The notes below the pieces were generated by a model. That model was not told where the DNA came from, searched no databases, and saw nothing but the letters and a program-made list of their open reading frames with translations. A stretch of 64,000 nt of DNA from positions 372,001 to 436,000 of the forward strand of contig NZ_PUIP01000003.1 in NCBI RefSeq assembly GCF_002968015.1, in the 5' to 3' direction. Of the stretch, positions 24,951-32,651 are shown one piece after another. Within the stretch, counting starts at the first letter, position 1, and each line of letters opens with the position of its first letter. The stretch is from Massilia phosphatilytica. GTDB taxonomy: Bacteria; Pseudomonadota; Gammaproteobacteria; Burkholderiales; Burkholderiaceae_D. A program made the translations under genes and the position numbers.

Positions 24951-25961
24951 ATGACCTCTTCCTCCCTCGAACTCGTTTGTCCCGCCGGCAGCCTGCCGGC
25001 CCTCAAGGCCGCCATCGACCACGGCGCCGACTGCGTCTACCTCGGCTTTCGCGACGCCACCAATGCCCGCAATTTCGCCGGCCTGAATTTTTCCGAAACC
25101 GCCATCGCCGGGGGCATCCGCTATGCCCACGACCGCAACCGCAAGGTCTTCCTCGCGCTGAACACCTACCCGCAGCCGGGCGGCGACGGCCCCTGGCGGC
25201 AGGCGCTCGACCGCGCCGCCACGCACGGCATCGACGCCGTGATCCTCGCCGACCCGGGGCTGATGGCCTACGCGGCGCGCGTGCATCCCCAGTTGCGGCT
25301 CCACCTGTCCGTGCAGGGCTCGGCAACGAACATCGACGCCATCGCGTTCTACCACCGCCACTTCGGCATCGCGCGCGCGGTGCTGCCGCGCGTGCTGTCG
25401 CTGCCGCAGGTGGAACAGGTCATCGAGCACTCACCCGTCGAGATCGAGGTGTTCGGCTTCGGCAGCCTGTGCGTGATGGCCGAGGGCCGCTGCCAGCTGT
25501 CGTCGTACGCCACTGGCGAATCGCCCAACACGCACGGCGTGTGCTCGCCCGCGAAGGCCGTGCGCTGGACACGGACGCCGCGCGCGCTCGAGGCGCGCCT
25601 GTACGACGTCCTGATCGACCGCTACGGCGACGGCGAGCAGGCCGGCTACCCCACGCTCTGCAAGGGCCGCTTCGACGTGGCCGGCGAGACCTATTACGCG
25701 ATCGAGGAACCGGCGAGCCTGAACACGCTCGAGATCCTGCCGAAGCTGGCCGCGGCGGGCGCACGCGCCGTCAAGATCGAAGGCCGCCAGCGCAGTCCCG
25801 CCTACGTGGCCCAGGTCACGGGCGTGTGGCGCGCCGCCATCGACGCCTGCCGCGCGGAACACGGCCGCTACACGGTCCGGCGCGACTGGATGGCGAGCCT
25901 GGACAACGTCGCCGAAGGCAGCCAGCACACGCTCGGCGCCTACCACCGCCCCTGGAAATGA
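24951..25961 (+). CDS. ubiU: UbiU, O2-independent ubiquinone hydroxylation protein (U32 family)
   Basis: With UbiV and UbiT, UbiU allows ubiquinone ring hydroxylation without oxygen. The 336-residue sequence is a U32 peptidase-like TIM-barrel protein beginning LELVCPAGSLPALKAAIDHGAD (read in two parts). Four cysteines, C174, C181, C198 and C237, have spacings 7, 17 and 39, identical to the 4Fe-4S ligands of E. coli UbiU. The ATG at 24951 is 28 bp after the -10-like element of the FNR-type promoter; no strong ribosome site is visible. The gene overlaps or nearly touches ubiV. The cluster implies the organism makes ubiquinone under nitrate-respiring conditions, matching the adjacent nar and nor systems. 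Confidence 0.95.
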   Translation: MTSSSLELVCPAGSLPALKAAIDHGADCVYLGFRDATNARNFAGLNFSETAIAGGIRYAHDRNRKVFLALNTYPQPGGDGPWRQALDRAATHGIDAVILADPGLMAYAARVHPQLRLHLSVQGSATNIDAIAFYHRHFGIARAVLPRVLSLPQVEQVIEHSPVEIEVFGFGSLCVMAEGRCQLSSYATGESPNTHGVCSPAKAVRWTRTPRALEARLYDVLIDRYGDGEQAGYPTLCKGRFDVAGETYYAIEEPASLNTLEILPKLAAAGARAVKIEGRQRSPAYVAQVTGVWRAAIDACRAEHGRYTVRRDWMASLDNVAEGSQHTLGAYHRPWK

Positions 25962-25981
25962 CCCCGTATCGAAAGCCCATC

Positions 25982-26869
25982 ATGAAGATTGCCCTCGGGC
26001 CCCTGCAATACTACTGGCCGCGCGACACCGTGTTCGCGTTCTATGACGCGATGGCGGACACGTCCGTCGACATCGTCTACCTCGGCGAGACCGTGTGCTC
26101 GCGCCGGCACGAACTGCGCCCGTCCGACTGGCTCGCGCTGGCCGACCGCCTGGCCGCCGCCGGCAAGGAGGTCGTGCTGTCGACCCAGGTCCTGATCGAA
26201 TCGCCGTCCGACCTCTCCGCCTTGCGCCGTGTTGCCGCCAACGGGCGCTTCCTCGTGGAGGCCAACGACATGGGCGCCGTCCACTGCGTCGACGGCCGGC
26301 CGTTCGTCGCCGGGCCGCACCTGAACGTGTATAACCCGGCCACGCTTGCCCTGCTCGCGCGCGCCGGCGCCGTGCGCTGGGTCGCGCCGCTGGAGATGCC
26401 CGCGACGAGCCTCGCCGCGATGCAGGCCGACCTGCCGGCCGGCGTGGCGACAGAAGTATTCGCGTACGGCCGCATGCCGCTCGCGTTTTCCGCGCGCTGC
26501 TTCACGGCGCGCCACCGCAACCTGCCCAAGGACGATTGCCGCTTCAGTTGCATCGAGCATCCGGACGGCCTCGTGCTGGACACGCAGGAGGGCAAACCGT
26601 TCCTCGTGCTGAACGGCATCCAGACCCAGTCGGCCAGGGTCTACAACCTCGTCGACGTGCTGCCCGCCATGCGCGCGCTGGGCGTCGGCGCCGTGCGACT
26701 CAGTCCGCAGTCCGCCCACATGGCGGACATCGTCGGCAGCGTGCACGCCGTGCTGGCGGGCTCCCTGTCCGGTGCCGCCGCGCGCGAGCGCATGGGCGCG
26801 TGGATGCCGGCCGCGGCCTGCAACGGCTTCTGGCACGGCCGTCCCGGCCTCGAGGAGGTCGCCGCATGA
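25982..26869 (+). CDS. ubiV: UbiV, O2-independent ubiquinone hydroxylation protein (U32 family)
   Basis: UbiV is the partner of UbiU; together they form a heterodimeric 4Fe-4S protein needed for anaerobic ubiquinone synthesis. The 295-residue protein starts MKIALGPLQYYWPRD, as UbiV proteins do. It has the four expected cysteines: C39, then a later trio spaced 13 and 4 apart (ARCFTARHRNLPKDDCRFSC), matching E. coli UbiV. An in-frame ATG at 25958 overlaps the ubiU stop as ATGA and would add eight residues; the 25982 start is preferred by family alignment but the coupled one is possible. The stop overlaps the ubiT start. The second Cys-rich segment and the U32 core are intact. Confidence 0.95.
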   Translation: MKIALGPLQYYWPRDTVFAFYDAMADTSVDIVYLGETVCSRRHELRPSDWLALADRLAAAGKEVVLSTQVLIESPSDLSALRRVAANGRFLVEANDMGAVHCVDGRPFVAGPHLNVYNPATLALLARAGAVRWVAPLEMPATSLAAMQADLPAGVATEVFAYGRMPLAFSARCFTARHRNLPKDDCRFSCIEHPDGLVLDTQEGKPFLVLNGIQTQSARVYNLVDVLPAMRALGVGAVRLSPQSAHMADIVGSVHAVLAGSLSGAAARERMGAWMPAAACNGFWHGRPGLEEVAA

Positions 26870-27267
26870 ACGCGTCCCCCTGGCGCCTGCCGGCACCGGT
26901 CCGCCACATCCTGTCCCGGTTGCCCGGCCGGCCCGGCGCGTGGCTGTTCGCAGCGGGCCTGAACGCCGGCTTGAAGCCGCACCTGGATGCCGACGTGCGC
27001 GAGCAATTGCTGCGCAAGCGCCTGCGCCTGGCCGTGCTCGACGCGGGCGTGTCGTTCGATGTCGCGTGGAACGGGCGCGCGTTCGCGGCCGTGCCGGCAC
27101 GGGCCGAACCGGACGTCGTCATCGGCGCCACCCTGTACGACCTGGGCCTGCTCGCCACACGCCGCGAGGATCCCGACACCTTGTTCTTCAACCGCCGGCT
27201 CGTGATGGAAGGCGACACGGAGCTGGGACTGCTCATCAAGAATTCGCTGGACGCCATCGACCGTTGA
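26866..27267 (+). CDS. ubiT: UbiT, SCP2-domain accessory protein for anaerobic ubiquinone synthesis
   Basis: This 133-residue SCP2-type lipid-binding protein is thought to carry the hydrophobic ubiquinone intermediates for UbiU-UbiV. It begins with a short amphipathic N-terminus (PAPVRHILSRLPGRPGA), then the SCP2 fold (KRLRLAVLDAGVSFDVAW, VVIGATLYDLGLLATRRED, FNRRLVMEGDTELGLLIKN). The DTELGLLIKN segment near the end is characteristic of UbiT. The ATG at 26866 overlaps the ubiV stop as ATGA. The DGC-family gene follows 12 bp downstream with its own AAAGGAG ribosome site, probably in the same transcript. Together ubiU, ubiV and ubiT form the complete known set for the O2-independent pathway. 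Confidence 0.92.
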   Translation: MNASPWRLPAPVRHILSRLPGRPGAWLFAAGLNAGLKPHLDADVREQLLRKRLRLAVLDAGVSFDVAWNGRAFAAVPARAEPDVVIGATLYDLGLLATRREDPDTLFFNRRLVMEGDTELGLLIKNSLDAIDR

Positions 27268-27279
27268 AAGGAGACCCTC

Positions 27280-27678
27280 ATGGGCCGTGACCGCACCGTT
27301 TTCCCCCTCGTCTATTCCTGCTCCGGCTGTTCCAGCGCGGCGCAGATGGCCAACCACATCGCGCTGGAACTCGACCGCGCCGACGTCGCCGAGATGTCGT
27401 GCATTGCAGGCGTGGGCGGCGACGTGCCGTCGCTCGTCAAGCTCGCGAAGTCCGGCCGGCCCGTCGTCGCCGTCGACGGCTGTCCGCTCGAATGCGTGCG
27501 CAACTGCCTCGCACGGCACGGCGTGACGCCGGATTTGCACTTCCAGCTGGCCGAACACGGCGTGCGCAAGCGCTATCACATGCAGTTCGACCCGGCCGAG
27601 GCGGCCGTCCTCACGCGCGAGGTGGCGGACGACGTGGCCCTGCTGGCGGCGGAACGCCGATTGCTTCAACCAGTTTAA
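27280..27678 (+). CDS. DGC-family putative zinc-binding protein
   Basis: This 132-residue protein has the features of the DGC family: [17 protein letters not shown] at the N-terminus, [11 protein letters not shown], and the family-naming [13 protein letters not shown]. Seven cysteines suggest metal or cluster binding. No activity is known for the family. The ATG has AAAGGAG upstream and is 12 bp past ubiT, so it is likely the fourth gene of the ubiUVT transcript. Its stop codon lies within the FNR-type box of the nrdJ promoter, repeating the arrangement seen at the 24493 gene. Its place between anaerobic ubiquinone synthesis and class II ribonucleotide reductase suggests an anaerobic role, perhaps cluster or metal handling; this is inference. 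Confidence 0.85.
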   Translation: MGRDRTVFPLVYSCSGCSSAAQMANHIALELDRADVAEMSCIAGVGGDVPSLVKLAKSGRPVVAVDGCPLECVRNCLARHGVTPDLHFQLAEHGVRKRYHMQFDPAEAAVLTREVADDVALLAAERRLLQPV

Positions 27679-27706
27679 GGCGGGGCCGGCGCGCCTCGGG
27701 GATAGT
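27664..27706 (+). promoter_or_regulatory. FNR/DNR-type promoter of nrdJ
   Basis: The box CTTCAACCAGTTTAAG (27664-27679) is followed after 21 bases by a -10-like GATAGT (27701-27706), the same geometry as the ubiU and HMA-gene promoters. It overlaps the stop codon of the DGC gene. The -10 lies in the left arm of the large palindrome at 27694-27728. Confidence 0.55.
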
Positions 27707-27728
27707 GGACGCCTCACTATCACCGAGG
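27694..27728 (+). promoter_or_regulatory. 35-bp palindrome over the nrdJ promoter and ribosome site
   Basis: Two 14-base arms with one central mismatch pair (CCTCGG-G-GATAGTG and CACTATC-A-CCGAGG) flank a 7-base loop. The left arm contains the -10-like GATAGT; the right arm contains GAGG, the ribosome site five bases before the nrdJ ATG. It could be a DNA operator centred near +1. In read-through mRNA from ubiUVT it would form a hairpin hiding the ribosome site. Confidence 0.7.
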
Positions 27729-27733
27729 ATGAC

Positions 27734-30184
27734 ATGAACGCCAACGACTCCCTCTTTGCCGCATCCATGCCGACGCAGGACGTGTCGGCCGACGTACTGC
27801 GCGAGAAATACGCGAAAGGCGACGAGACGACCGTCGCGCAGGTGCGCGCGCGCGTCGCCCGCGCGCTGGCCGCCCACGAACTCGAGCCGCTGCGCCTGGA
27901 GATGGAGCAGCGCTTCCTGTGGGCGCAGGACCACGGCTTCGTACCCGCCGGCCGCATCAACTCGGCCGCCGGCATCGGCCTGAAGGCCACGTTGATGAAC
28001 TGCTTCGTGCAGCCCGTCGGCGACGCGATCAGCGGCCGCGACGGCGCCGTGCCCGGCATCTACGGCGCCGTGGCCGAAGCGGCGGAAACGATGCGGCGCG
28101 GCGGCGGCGTCGGCTACGATTTTTCCGCGATCCGCCCCGCGGGCAGCCTCGTGAAAGGTACGCAGTCGCGCGCGTCCGGTCCCGTGTCGTACATGGCCGT
28201 GTTCGATGCGTCGTGCCGCACCGTCGAATCGGCCGGCGCCCGCCGCGGCGCCCAGATGGGCGTGCTGCGCATCGACCATCCCGACATCGAGGCCTTCGTC
28301 GCCGCCAAGGACGGCGGCGCGTTCAGCAATTTCAACCTGTCCGTCGGCGTCACGGACGCCTTCATGCGCGCCGTGCTGGACGACGATGCCATCGAACTGA
28401 CGCACGCGGCCAAACCGGGACCGGACGACCAGGCGAATGGCGCGTACCTCCGGCCGGACGGCCGCTGGGTGTACCGCACCGTGCGGGCACGCGACCTGTG
28501 GGACAAGGTGATCCGGTCGACCTACGACCATGCGGAACCGGGCGTGCTGTTCCTGGACCGCATCAACGGCGAGAACAACCTGTACTACGCCGAGACGCTG
28601 GCCGCCACCAACCCGTGCGGCGAACAACCGCTGCCACCGTACGGCTGCTGCGACCTCGGCTCGCTCGACCTGACGAAGTTCGTGCGCCACCCGTTCACGC
28701 CGGAGGCGTACTTCGACGTGGACACGTTCCGTGAGGTGACGGCCGTCGGCGTGCGCATGCTCGACCTCGCGCTCGACGCCACCGAATGGCCATTGCCGCA
28801 GCAGGCGGCGGAGGGCCGCGACAAGCGCCGCATCGGCATCGGCTTCCTTGGCCTGGGCAGCGCGCTCGTCATGCTGGGCCTGCGCTACGACGCCGACGAG
28901 GGCCGCGCGTTCGCCGCCGACGTCACGCGCGCGCTGCGCGACGCGGCCTACGCCGCGTCGGTGGAACTGGCGCGCGAAAAAGGCGTGTTCCCGCTATTCG
29001 ACGCCGGGCGCTACCTGGACGGCGCGTTCGCGCGCCGCCTGCCGGCTGACCTGCGCGAGGCGATCGCCCGCGACGGCATCCGCAATTCACACCTGATGTC
29101 GATCGCACCCACGGGCACCATCGCGCTCGCCTTCGCGGACAATGCGTCGAACGGCATCGAGCCCGCGTTCTCGTGGGTGTACCAGCGCAAGAAGCGCATG
29201 CCGGACGACAGCACGCGCATCTACGAGGTGGCCGACCACGCGTGGCGCCTGTACCGCCACCTGGGGCACGACGTCTCCGAATTGCCGCCGCAGTTCGTGA
29301 CGGCGCTGGAGATGTCCGCGCAGGACCACCTGGGCATGATGGCGGCCGTGCAGCCGTTCGTCGATGGCGCGATCTCGAAGACCGTCAACGTGCCGGCCGA
29401 CTATCCGTTCGACGACTTCAAGGACCTCTACACGGAAGCGTGGCGCGCGGGGCTGAAGGGCCTCGCCACGTACCGGCCGAATCCCGTCACGGGCAGCGTA
29501 TTGAGTGTCGCGCCGCCGCCAGCCGTTGAGGCCCCGGACGACGTGGATCCGCTGCGCCGCCGCTTCGAAAGCCGCCCGGCCGGCGAGCTGGAATCGGTCA
29601 CCTCGAAGGTCGAGTATACGACGCAGGAAGGCAAGAAGACGGTGTATCTGACCATCAGCTTCATGCGCGTGGAAGGACGGCTGAACGGACGCGATCTCGT
29701 CATCGAGCGGCCGTTCGAGTTCTTCATGCCCGCCAACCAGCGCAGCGACGGCCACCAGTGGATCACGTCCACGATGCGCCTGCTGTCGCTGGCCGCGCGC
29801 GCCGGGAGTTCCATCGCCAAGGCCCTCGCCGACATGCGCGCCGTCGTGTGGGAAAAGGGACCGGTGCGCTGCGGCCACCTGACGCGCGCGGACGGCGTGC
29901 AGGTGCCCGTGTACCACGATTCCGAGGTGGCGGCGATCGCGTTCATGCTGCAGCGGATCCTGATCCGGCGCGGTTTCCTCGACGCCCACGGCAACCAGGT
30001 GGCCGCCGACGCGCTCGATCGCCTGCTCGCACGACGCGGCACGCCGGCAGAATCGCCGGCACCCGAGGTGGCGGCGGTCGAGCAGACGGGCGCCAAGTGC
30101 CCGGAATGCGGCGCCCGCGCGCTGCGCAAGGTCGACGGCTGCACGCGCTGCACGTCGTGCCACTACCTGGGCAGCTGCGCCTGA
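27734..30184 (+). CDS. nrdJ: Class II (adenosylcobalamin-dependent) ribonucleotide reductase
   Basis: This 816-residue enzyme reduces ribonucleoside diphosphates to deoxy forms using adenosylcobalamin to generate the radical, so it works with or without oxygen. The ten-stranded barrel core is recognisable: the first active-site cysteine in [12 protein letters not shown], the glycine-rich [11 protein letters not shown], and the radical-site segment [33 protein letters not shown] follows, and the C-terminal thiol/zinc region has CPECG and [13 protein letters not shown]. Length and motifs fit monomer/dimer NrdJ. No cobalamin riboswitch fits in the 55-bp leader. Its own FNR-type promoter and a large palindrome control it. 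It fits oxygen-free deoxyribonucleotide supply during nitrate respiration. Confidence 0.95.
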   Translation: MNANDSLFAASMPTQDVSADVLREKYAKGDETTVAQVRARVARALAAHELEPLRLEMEQRFLWAQDHGFVPAGRINSAAGIGLKATLMNCFVQPVGDAISGRDGAVPGIYGAVAEAAETMRRGGGVGYDFSAIRPAGSLVKGTQSRASGPVSYMAVFDASCRTVESAGARRGAQMGVLRIDHPDIEAFVAAKDGGAFSNFNLSVGVTDAFMRAVLDDDAIELTHAAKPGPDDQANGAYLRPDGRWVYRTVRARDLWDKVIRSTYDHAEPGVLFLDRINGENNLYYAETLAATNPCGEQPLPPYGCCDLGSLDLTKFVRHPFTPEAYFDVDTFREVTAVGVRMLDLALDATEWPLPQQAAEGRDKRRIGIGFLGLGSALVMLGLRYDADEGRAFAADVTRALRDAAYAASVELAREKGVFPLFDAGRYLDGAFARRLPADLREAIARDGIRNSHLMSIAPTGTIALAFADNASNGIEPAFSWVYQRKKRMPDDSTRIYEVADHAWRLYRHLGHDVSELPPQFVTALEMSAQDHLGMMAAVQPFVDGAISKTVNVPADYPFDDFKDLYTEAWRAGLKGLATYRPNPVTGSVLSVAPPPAVEAPDDVDPLRRRFESRPAGELESVTSKVEYTTQEGKKTVYLTISFMRVEGRLNGRDLVIERPFEFFMPANQRSDGHQWITSTMRLLSLAARAGSSIAKALADMRAVVWEKGPVRCGHLTRADGVQVPVYHDSEVAAIAFMLQRILIRRGFLDAHGNQVAADALDRLLARRGTPAESPAPEVAAVEQTGAKCPECGARALRKVDGCTRCTSCHYLGSCA

Positions 30185-30194
30185 TTCGTAAAAC

Positions 30195-30237
30195 CTGAAA
30201 CCGGTTCAAGGACAGGGCCGGCATCCGGCCCTACGCT
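30195..30237 (+). promoter_or_regulatory. FNR/DNR-type promoter of the HMA-like gene
   Basis: The box CTGAAACCGGTTCAAG (30195-30210) is followed after 21 bases by a -10-like TACGCT (30232-30237). This is the third copy of the same box-plus-hexamer design within 5.4 kb. Confidence 0.55.
30214..30232 (+). terminator. 8-bp inverted repeat after nrdJ
   Basis: AGGGCCGG-CAT-CCGGCCCT is a perfect, GC-rich stem 29 bp past the nrdJ stop. No T-run follows, so it is a poor intrinsic terminator. It fills the spacer between the FNR-type box and the -10 of the next gene and may instead be an operator. Confidence 0.4.
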
Positions 30238-30273
30238 GACGGCATACCAACGACCCATCGCACAAGGAGCATC

Positions 30274-30522
30274 ATGCAACACGATTTCCAGTTCTCGGCC
30301 CCCCTCGCCTTCGCCGACATCGAACGCCTCACGAGCGCCCTCTGCACCCTGCCCGGCGTGCGCGGCATCGACCTCCAGCCGGGCGGCCGCGAGATGCACG
30401 TGGAGTTCGACGAGGGCGCCACGTCGACACAGGCCATCACCGCCGCGCTGACGGGCGCCGGCTATGCGGAAGCGCGTGCCGAGAAGAGCGGCGGCTGCTG
30501 CGGCGGGTGCTGCGGTGGTTGA
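30274..30522 (+). CDS. Small HMA-like protein with Cys-Gly-rich tail
   Basis: This 82-residue protein has a beta-alpha-beta-beta-alpha-beta pattern like heavy-metal-associated domains (FSAPLAFADIERLTSALCTLPGVRGIDL, read in parts, and TSTQAITAALTGAGYAEA). It lacks the CXXC metal site of the first loop, which reads SAPLAFAD. Instead the last nine residues are GCCGGCCGG, two Cys-Cys pairs separated by glycines. The metal-binding function may have moved to this tail. The gene has its own FNR-type promoter and an AAGGAG ribosome site. It overlaps a small membrane-protein gene at its 3' end. A role in metal handling for the adjacent anaerobic enzymes is plausible but unproven. Confidence 0.78.
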   Translation: MQHDFQFSAPLAFADIERLTSALCTLPGVRGIDLQPGGREMHVEFDEGATSTQAITAALTGAGYAEARAEKSGGCCGGCCGG

Positions 30523-30706
30523 GAGCGTACGCCGCCACGCCTGGCTCGCCACCGCGATGACGGCGCCGATGATGTTGATGCCCGCCGTGCTGGCATGGCA
30601 GGAGTGGGCAGCGGGCGACCGCATCGCCACCTGGGCCGGCGCCGGCGTCGCGGCGCTGGCGATGGCCGGCACGGTGGCCGGCATCGATGCGCTGATGCGG
30701 CATTAG
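30515..30706 (+). CDS. Small two-helix membrane protein
   Basis: This is a 63-residue protein if it starts at GTG 30515, overlapping the HMA-like stop by 8 bp. It has two hydrophobic segments (TAMTAPMMLMPAVLAW and TWAGAGVAALAMAGTVAGI) with a short loop between. The frame extends further upstream inside the HMA gene, but that part encodes Ala-rich shadow sequence. I recognise no family. The overlap suggests coupling to the HMA-like protein, perhaps as its membrane partner. The alternative ATG at 30557 would leave a 49-residue protein that still contains both segments. Confidence 0.5.
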   Translation: MVESVRRHAWLATAMTAPMMLMPAVLAWQEWAAGDRIATWAGAGVAALAMAGTVAGIDALMRH

Positions 30707-30755
30707 CGCTTTTGCGCGGTGCGCTTCTGTTTCTTGTTGGCGAGCCTGTGCGTTG

Positions 30756-31601
30756 TTACACCCGCATGGCTTTTCTCTCGGCCAAGGCAATGGCCTCAAC
30801 GATGTCGGCCGATTTGAAACCGAGCTTCTCTGCCACCTTGCGGAAGAACCCCGGTGCCTTTGCAATGAGAGCGTTCTGCGCCGGCAGCACCACCATGTCG
30901 CTGCGCCGTTCGATGCCGCGGATCACCCCATCGACAACGTCGTCGCGCGAGATCATCCGCCACAGCCCGCTCTTGTTGCCGCCCCAGAGCTTGACGCCAG
31001 CGGCATCGGCATGGACCTGGTCCATCATGGGCGTGTGAAAGAACGTCGGGTGCACACTGCCGACACCCTCTCCCAGGTGCTTCACTTCAAGGCGGATGCT
31101 GTCGCACATGGCCCAGACGCCGGCCTTGCTGGCCGTGTAGTGAGCCTGAAGCGGCGAATGCACGAACGCCGCCATCGAGGAAATGGCCATCAAGTAACCG
31201 TGCTGCTTGGCGACATGGGGCAGCCCGGCTTTCAGTGTGCGCCAGACGCCATTCAGGTTGATGTCGATGACGCGATCGAAGGCGGCCGGATTCATGGTAG
31301 CCATGGGCGACACCTCGGCGATGCCGGCATTGGCAATCACCACATCGATGCCCCCGAAGTGCGCGGCGGCAGCGTCCATCGTCGTCCGCAGGTCCTCGTA
31401 GGAGCGGACGTCGACGCGCCAGGCCTTGGTCTGCCGCTCGTCGCCGAGGCCTTGCGCCAGCCGGTTGGCGGCCGCTTCGTCCAGGTCGAAGAGCGCCAGC
31501 CGCGCTCCCCTGGCCAATAGCGCATGCGCGAGGGCGCTGCCCAGCCCTCCGGTGGCACCGGTGATGGCCACGACGCGGCCGCTCAAGTCATAGTGGCGCA
31601 T
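30756..31601 (-). CDS. Short-chain dehydrogenase/reductase
   Basis: This is a classical SDR oxidoreductase of 281 residues. The nucleotide-binding motif is TGATGGLG near the N-terminus, the structural NAG motif is ANAGIAE, and the catalytic residues are serine in AISSMAAFVHS and the YTASKAG tyrosine-lysine pair. The ATG at 31601 has AAGGAG seven bases upstream. It follows the alpha/beta hydrolase gene by 80 bp on the same strand, forming a two-gene unit divergent from a TetR regulator. Such SDR-hydrolase-TetR modules often act on lipophilic or xenobiotic substrates; the substrate here is unknown. Codon use is less GC-biased than in neighbouring genes. Confidence 0.92.
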   Translation of the reverse strand: MRHYDLSGRVVAITGATGGLGSALAHALLARGARLALFDLDEAAANRLAQGLGDERQTKAWRVDVRSYEDLRTTMDAAAAHFGGIDVVIANAGIAEVSPMATMNPAAFDRVIDINLNGVWRTLKAGLPHVAKQHGYLMAISSMAAFVHSPLQAHYTASKAGVWAMCDSIRLEVKHLGEGVGSVHPTFFHTPMMDQVHADAAGVKLWGGNKSGLWRMISRDDVVDGVIRGIERRSDMVVLPAQNALIAKAPGFFRKVAEKLGFKSADIVEAIALAERKAMRV

Positions 31602-31681
31602 CTCATTCTCCTTGGTGTGGTCGGCGGTCGTGACTTCGACCGTTCGTGCGTACCTGCACGGCAGAAGCCGGATCGGCATGG

Positions 31682-32572
31682 TTAGCGGATAGGAACATGG
31701 CGGCGCAGGAAGTCGATCTGGTCGGCCACCACCTTCTCGAAACCTTCCCCGACATAAACATCGAAATGTCCTTCCCGGTAGAGCTTCACTTCACCCCGCG
31801 GCGCCATGCGGACATGGCGGAGCGTGGTCCGCGTCGGTGCGACGGTGTCGTGCTCGCAGACGCAGAACAGGGCGGGACAGCGCAACTGGCGGGCCAGCTT
31901 GCCGGGACGGTAGGTCATGATTTGCAGCGCGGCGCGCGCGGCAACACGGTTTTGGAACGGAAGACCGCGTGGCACCAGCTTGAGGTAACCACCCAGGCAA
32001 TCATGCGCCGTCATCAGCGCGGCCGAGCACGGAGCGCCGCTGGTATCGACCATGATCGGCTTGGCGCCGGCCCAGGCCAGCAGGTGGTCGATGATGGCGA
32101 GCGGCAGGACGCGAAACGAGGTGATCGGGTTCATCGCCAGCCCCGAAGCAAGGCCATCGGTGAACAGACACTGCGCGATGACTGCGCTGATCCCCTCGAC
32201 GGTGGCGCCGGTATGGATGGCGTGCCCGCCGCCGAAAGAGGTCCCCCAGACCACGACACGACGCTCGTCGACCTGCGCAAGTCCGCGCGCGAACTCGACG
32301 GCCGCACGCCAGTCAGCCTGCTGCTCGCGGATATCCAACAACTGCCGCGGCGTTCCTTCGCTCCCTCCGAAATGCCGATAATCGAACACCAGGCAGGCAT
32401 ATCCGGCGGCCTGGAATCGTTCAGCAAAGGAATCCAGCCGCATCTGCCGCACGCCGCCCAAACCGTGCGCCATCACGATGATGGGTGCCGGCCGGCTGCC
32501 TTGCGGGAGGTACAACCATGCTGCACAGCGCTCGCCCTGTGACAGGAAGTGTACTTCTGAACGGGCCGCCAT
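31682..32572 (-). CDS. Alpha/beta hydrolase
   Basis: This 296-residue cytoplasmic hydrolase has the alpha/beta fold. The oxyanion motif is MAHGLGGVRQMRLD, the nucleophile elbow GTSFGGGHA carries the catalytic serine, the acid is probably in CEHDTVAPT, and the histidine in YREGHFDVYVG. It resembles dienelactone hydrolase/acetyl-xylan-esterase-like enzymes of the DUF1100/YqiK-type; exact substrate unknown. The ATG at 32572 has GGAGAT about nine bases upstream. The gene is divergent from a TetR regulator across 79 bp, which likely controls it, and it precedes the SDR gene. Confidence 0.88.
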   Translation of the reverse strand: MAARSEVHFLSQGERCAAWLYLPQGSRPAPIIVMAHGLGGVRQMRLDSFAERFQAAGYACLVFDYRHFGGSEGTPRQLLDIREQQADWRAAVEFARGLAQVDERRVVVWGTSFGGGHAIHTGATVEGISAVIAQCLFTDGLASGLAMNPITSFRVLPLAIIDHLLAWAGAKPIMVDTSGAPCSAALMTAHDCLGGYLKLVPRGLPFQNRVAARAALQIMTYRPGKLARQLRCPALFCVCEHDTVAPTRTTLRHVRMAPRGEVKLYREGHFDVYVGEGFEKVVADQIDFLRRHVPIR

Positions 32573-32651
32573 TTTATAGATATCTCCAATGTTGTAGTTA
32601 TCTCTAATTATTGGATTAAACTCTATACTTGGAGTGTGTTATAGTCAAGCG
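32573..32651. promoter_or_regulatory. AT-rich divergent promoter region with candidate TetR operator
   Basis: This short, markedly AT-rich spacer holds the palindrome AGATATCT (32578-32585), a second TATCTC copy near 32600, and CCAAT/ATTGG mirror pieces. It is the likely binding region for the adjacent TetR protein; the exact operator cannot be fixed from one sequence. Confidence 0.4.

Noticed and set aside
27694-27728. NrdR box at nrdJ
   Set aside because: The palindrome does not resemble the ACACNATAT-type NrdR consensus.
27694-27728. NarL 7-2-7 site in the nrdJ palindrome
   Set aside because: TAGTG...CACTA has 7-3-7 spacing and TAGTG rather than TAGTC half-sites.
27679-27733. Cobalamin riboswitch before the B12-dependent nrdJ
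   Set aside because: Only 55 bp are available and no B12-box-like sequence is seen; the region is filled by the palindrome.
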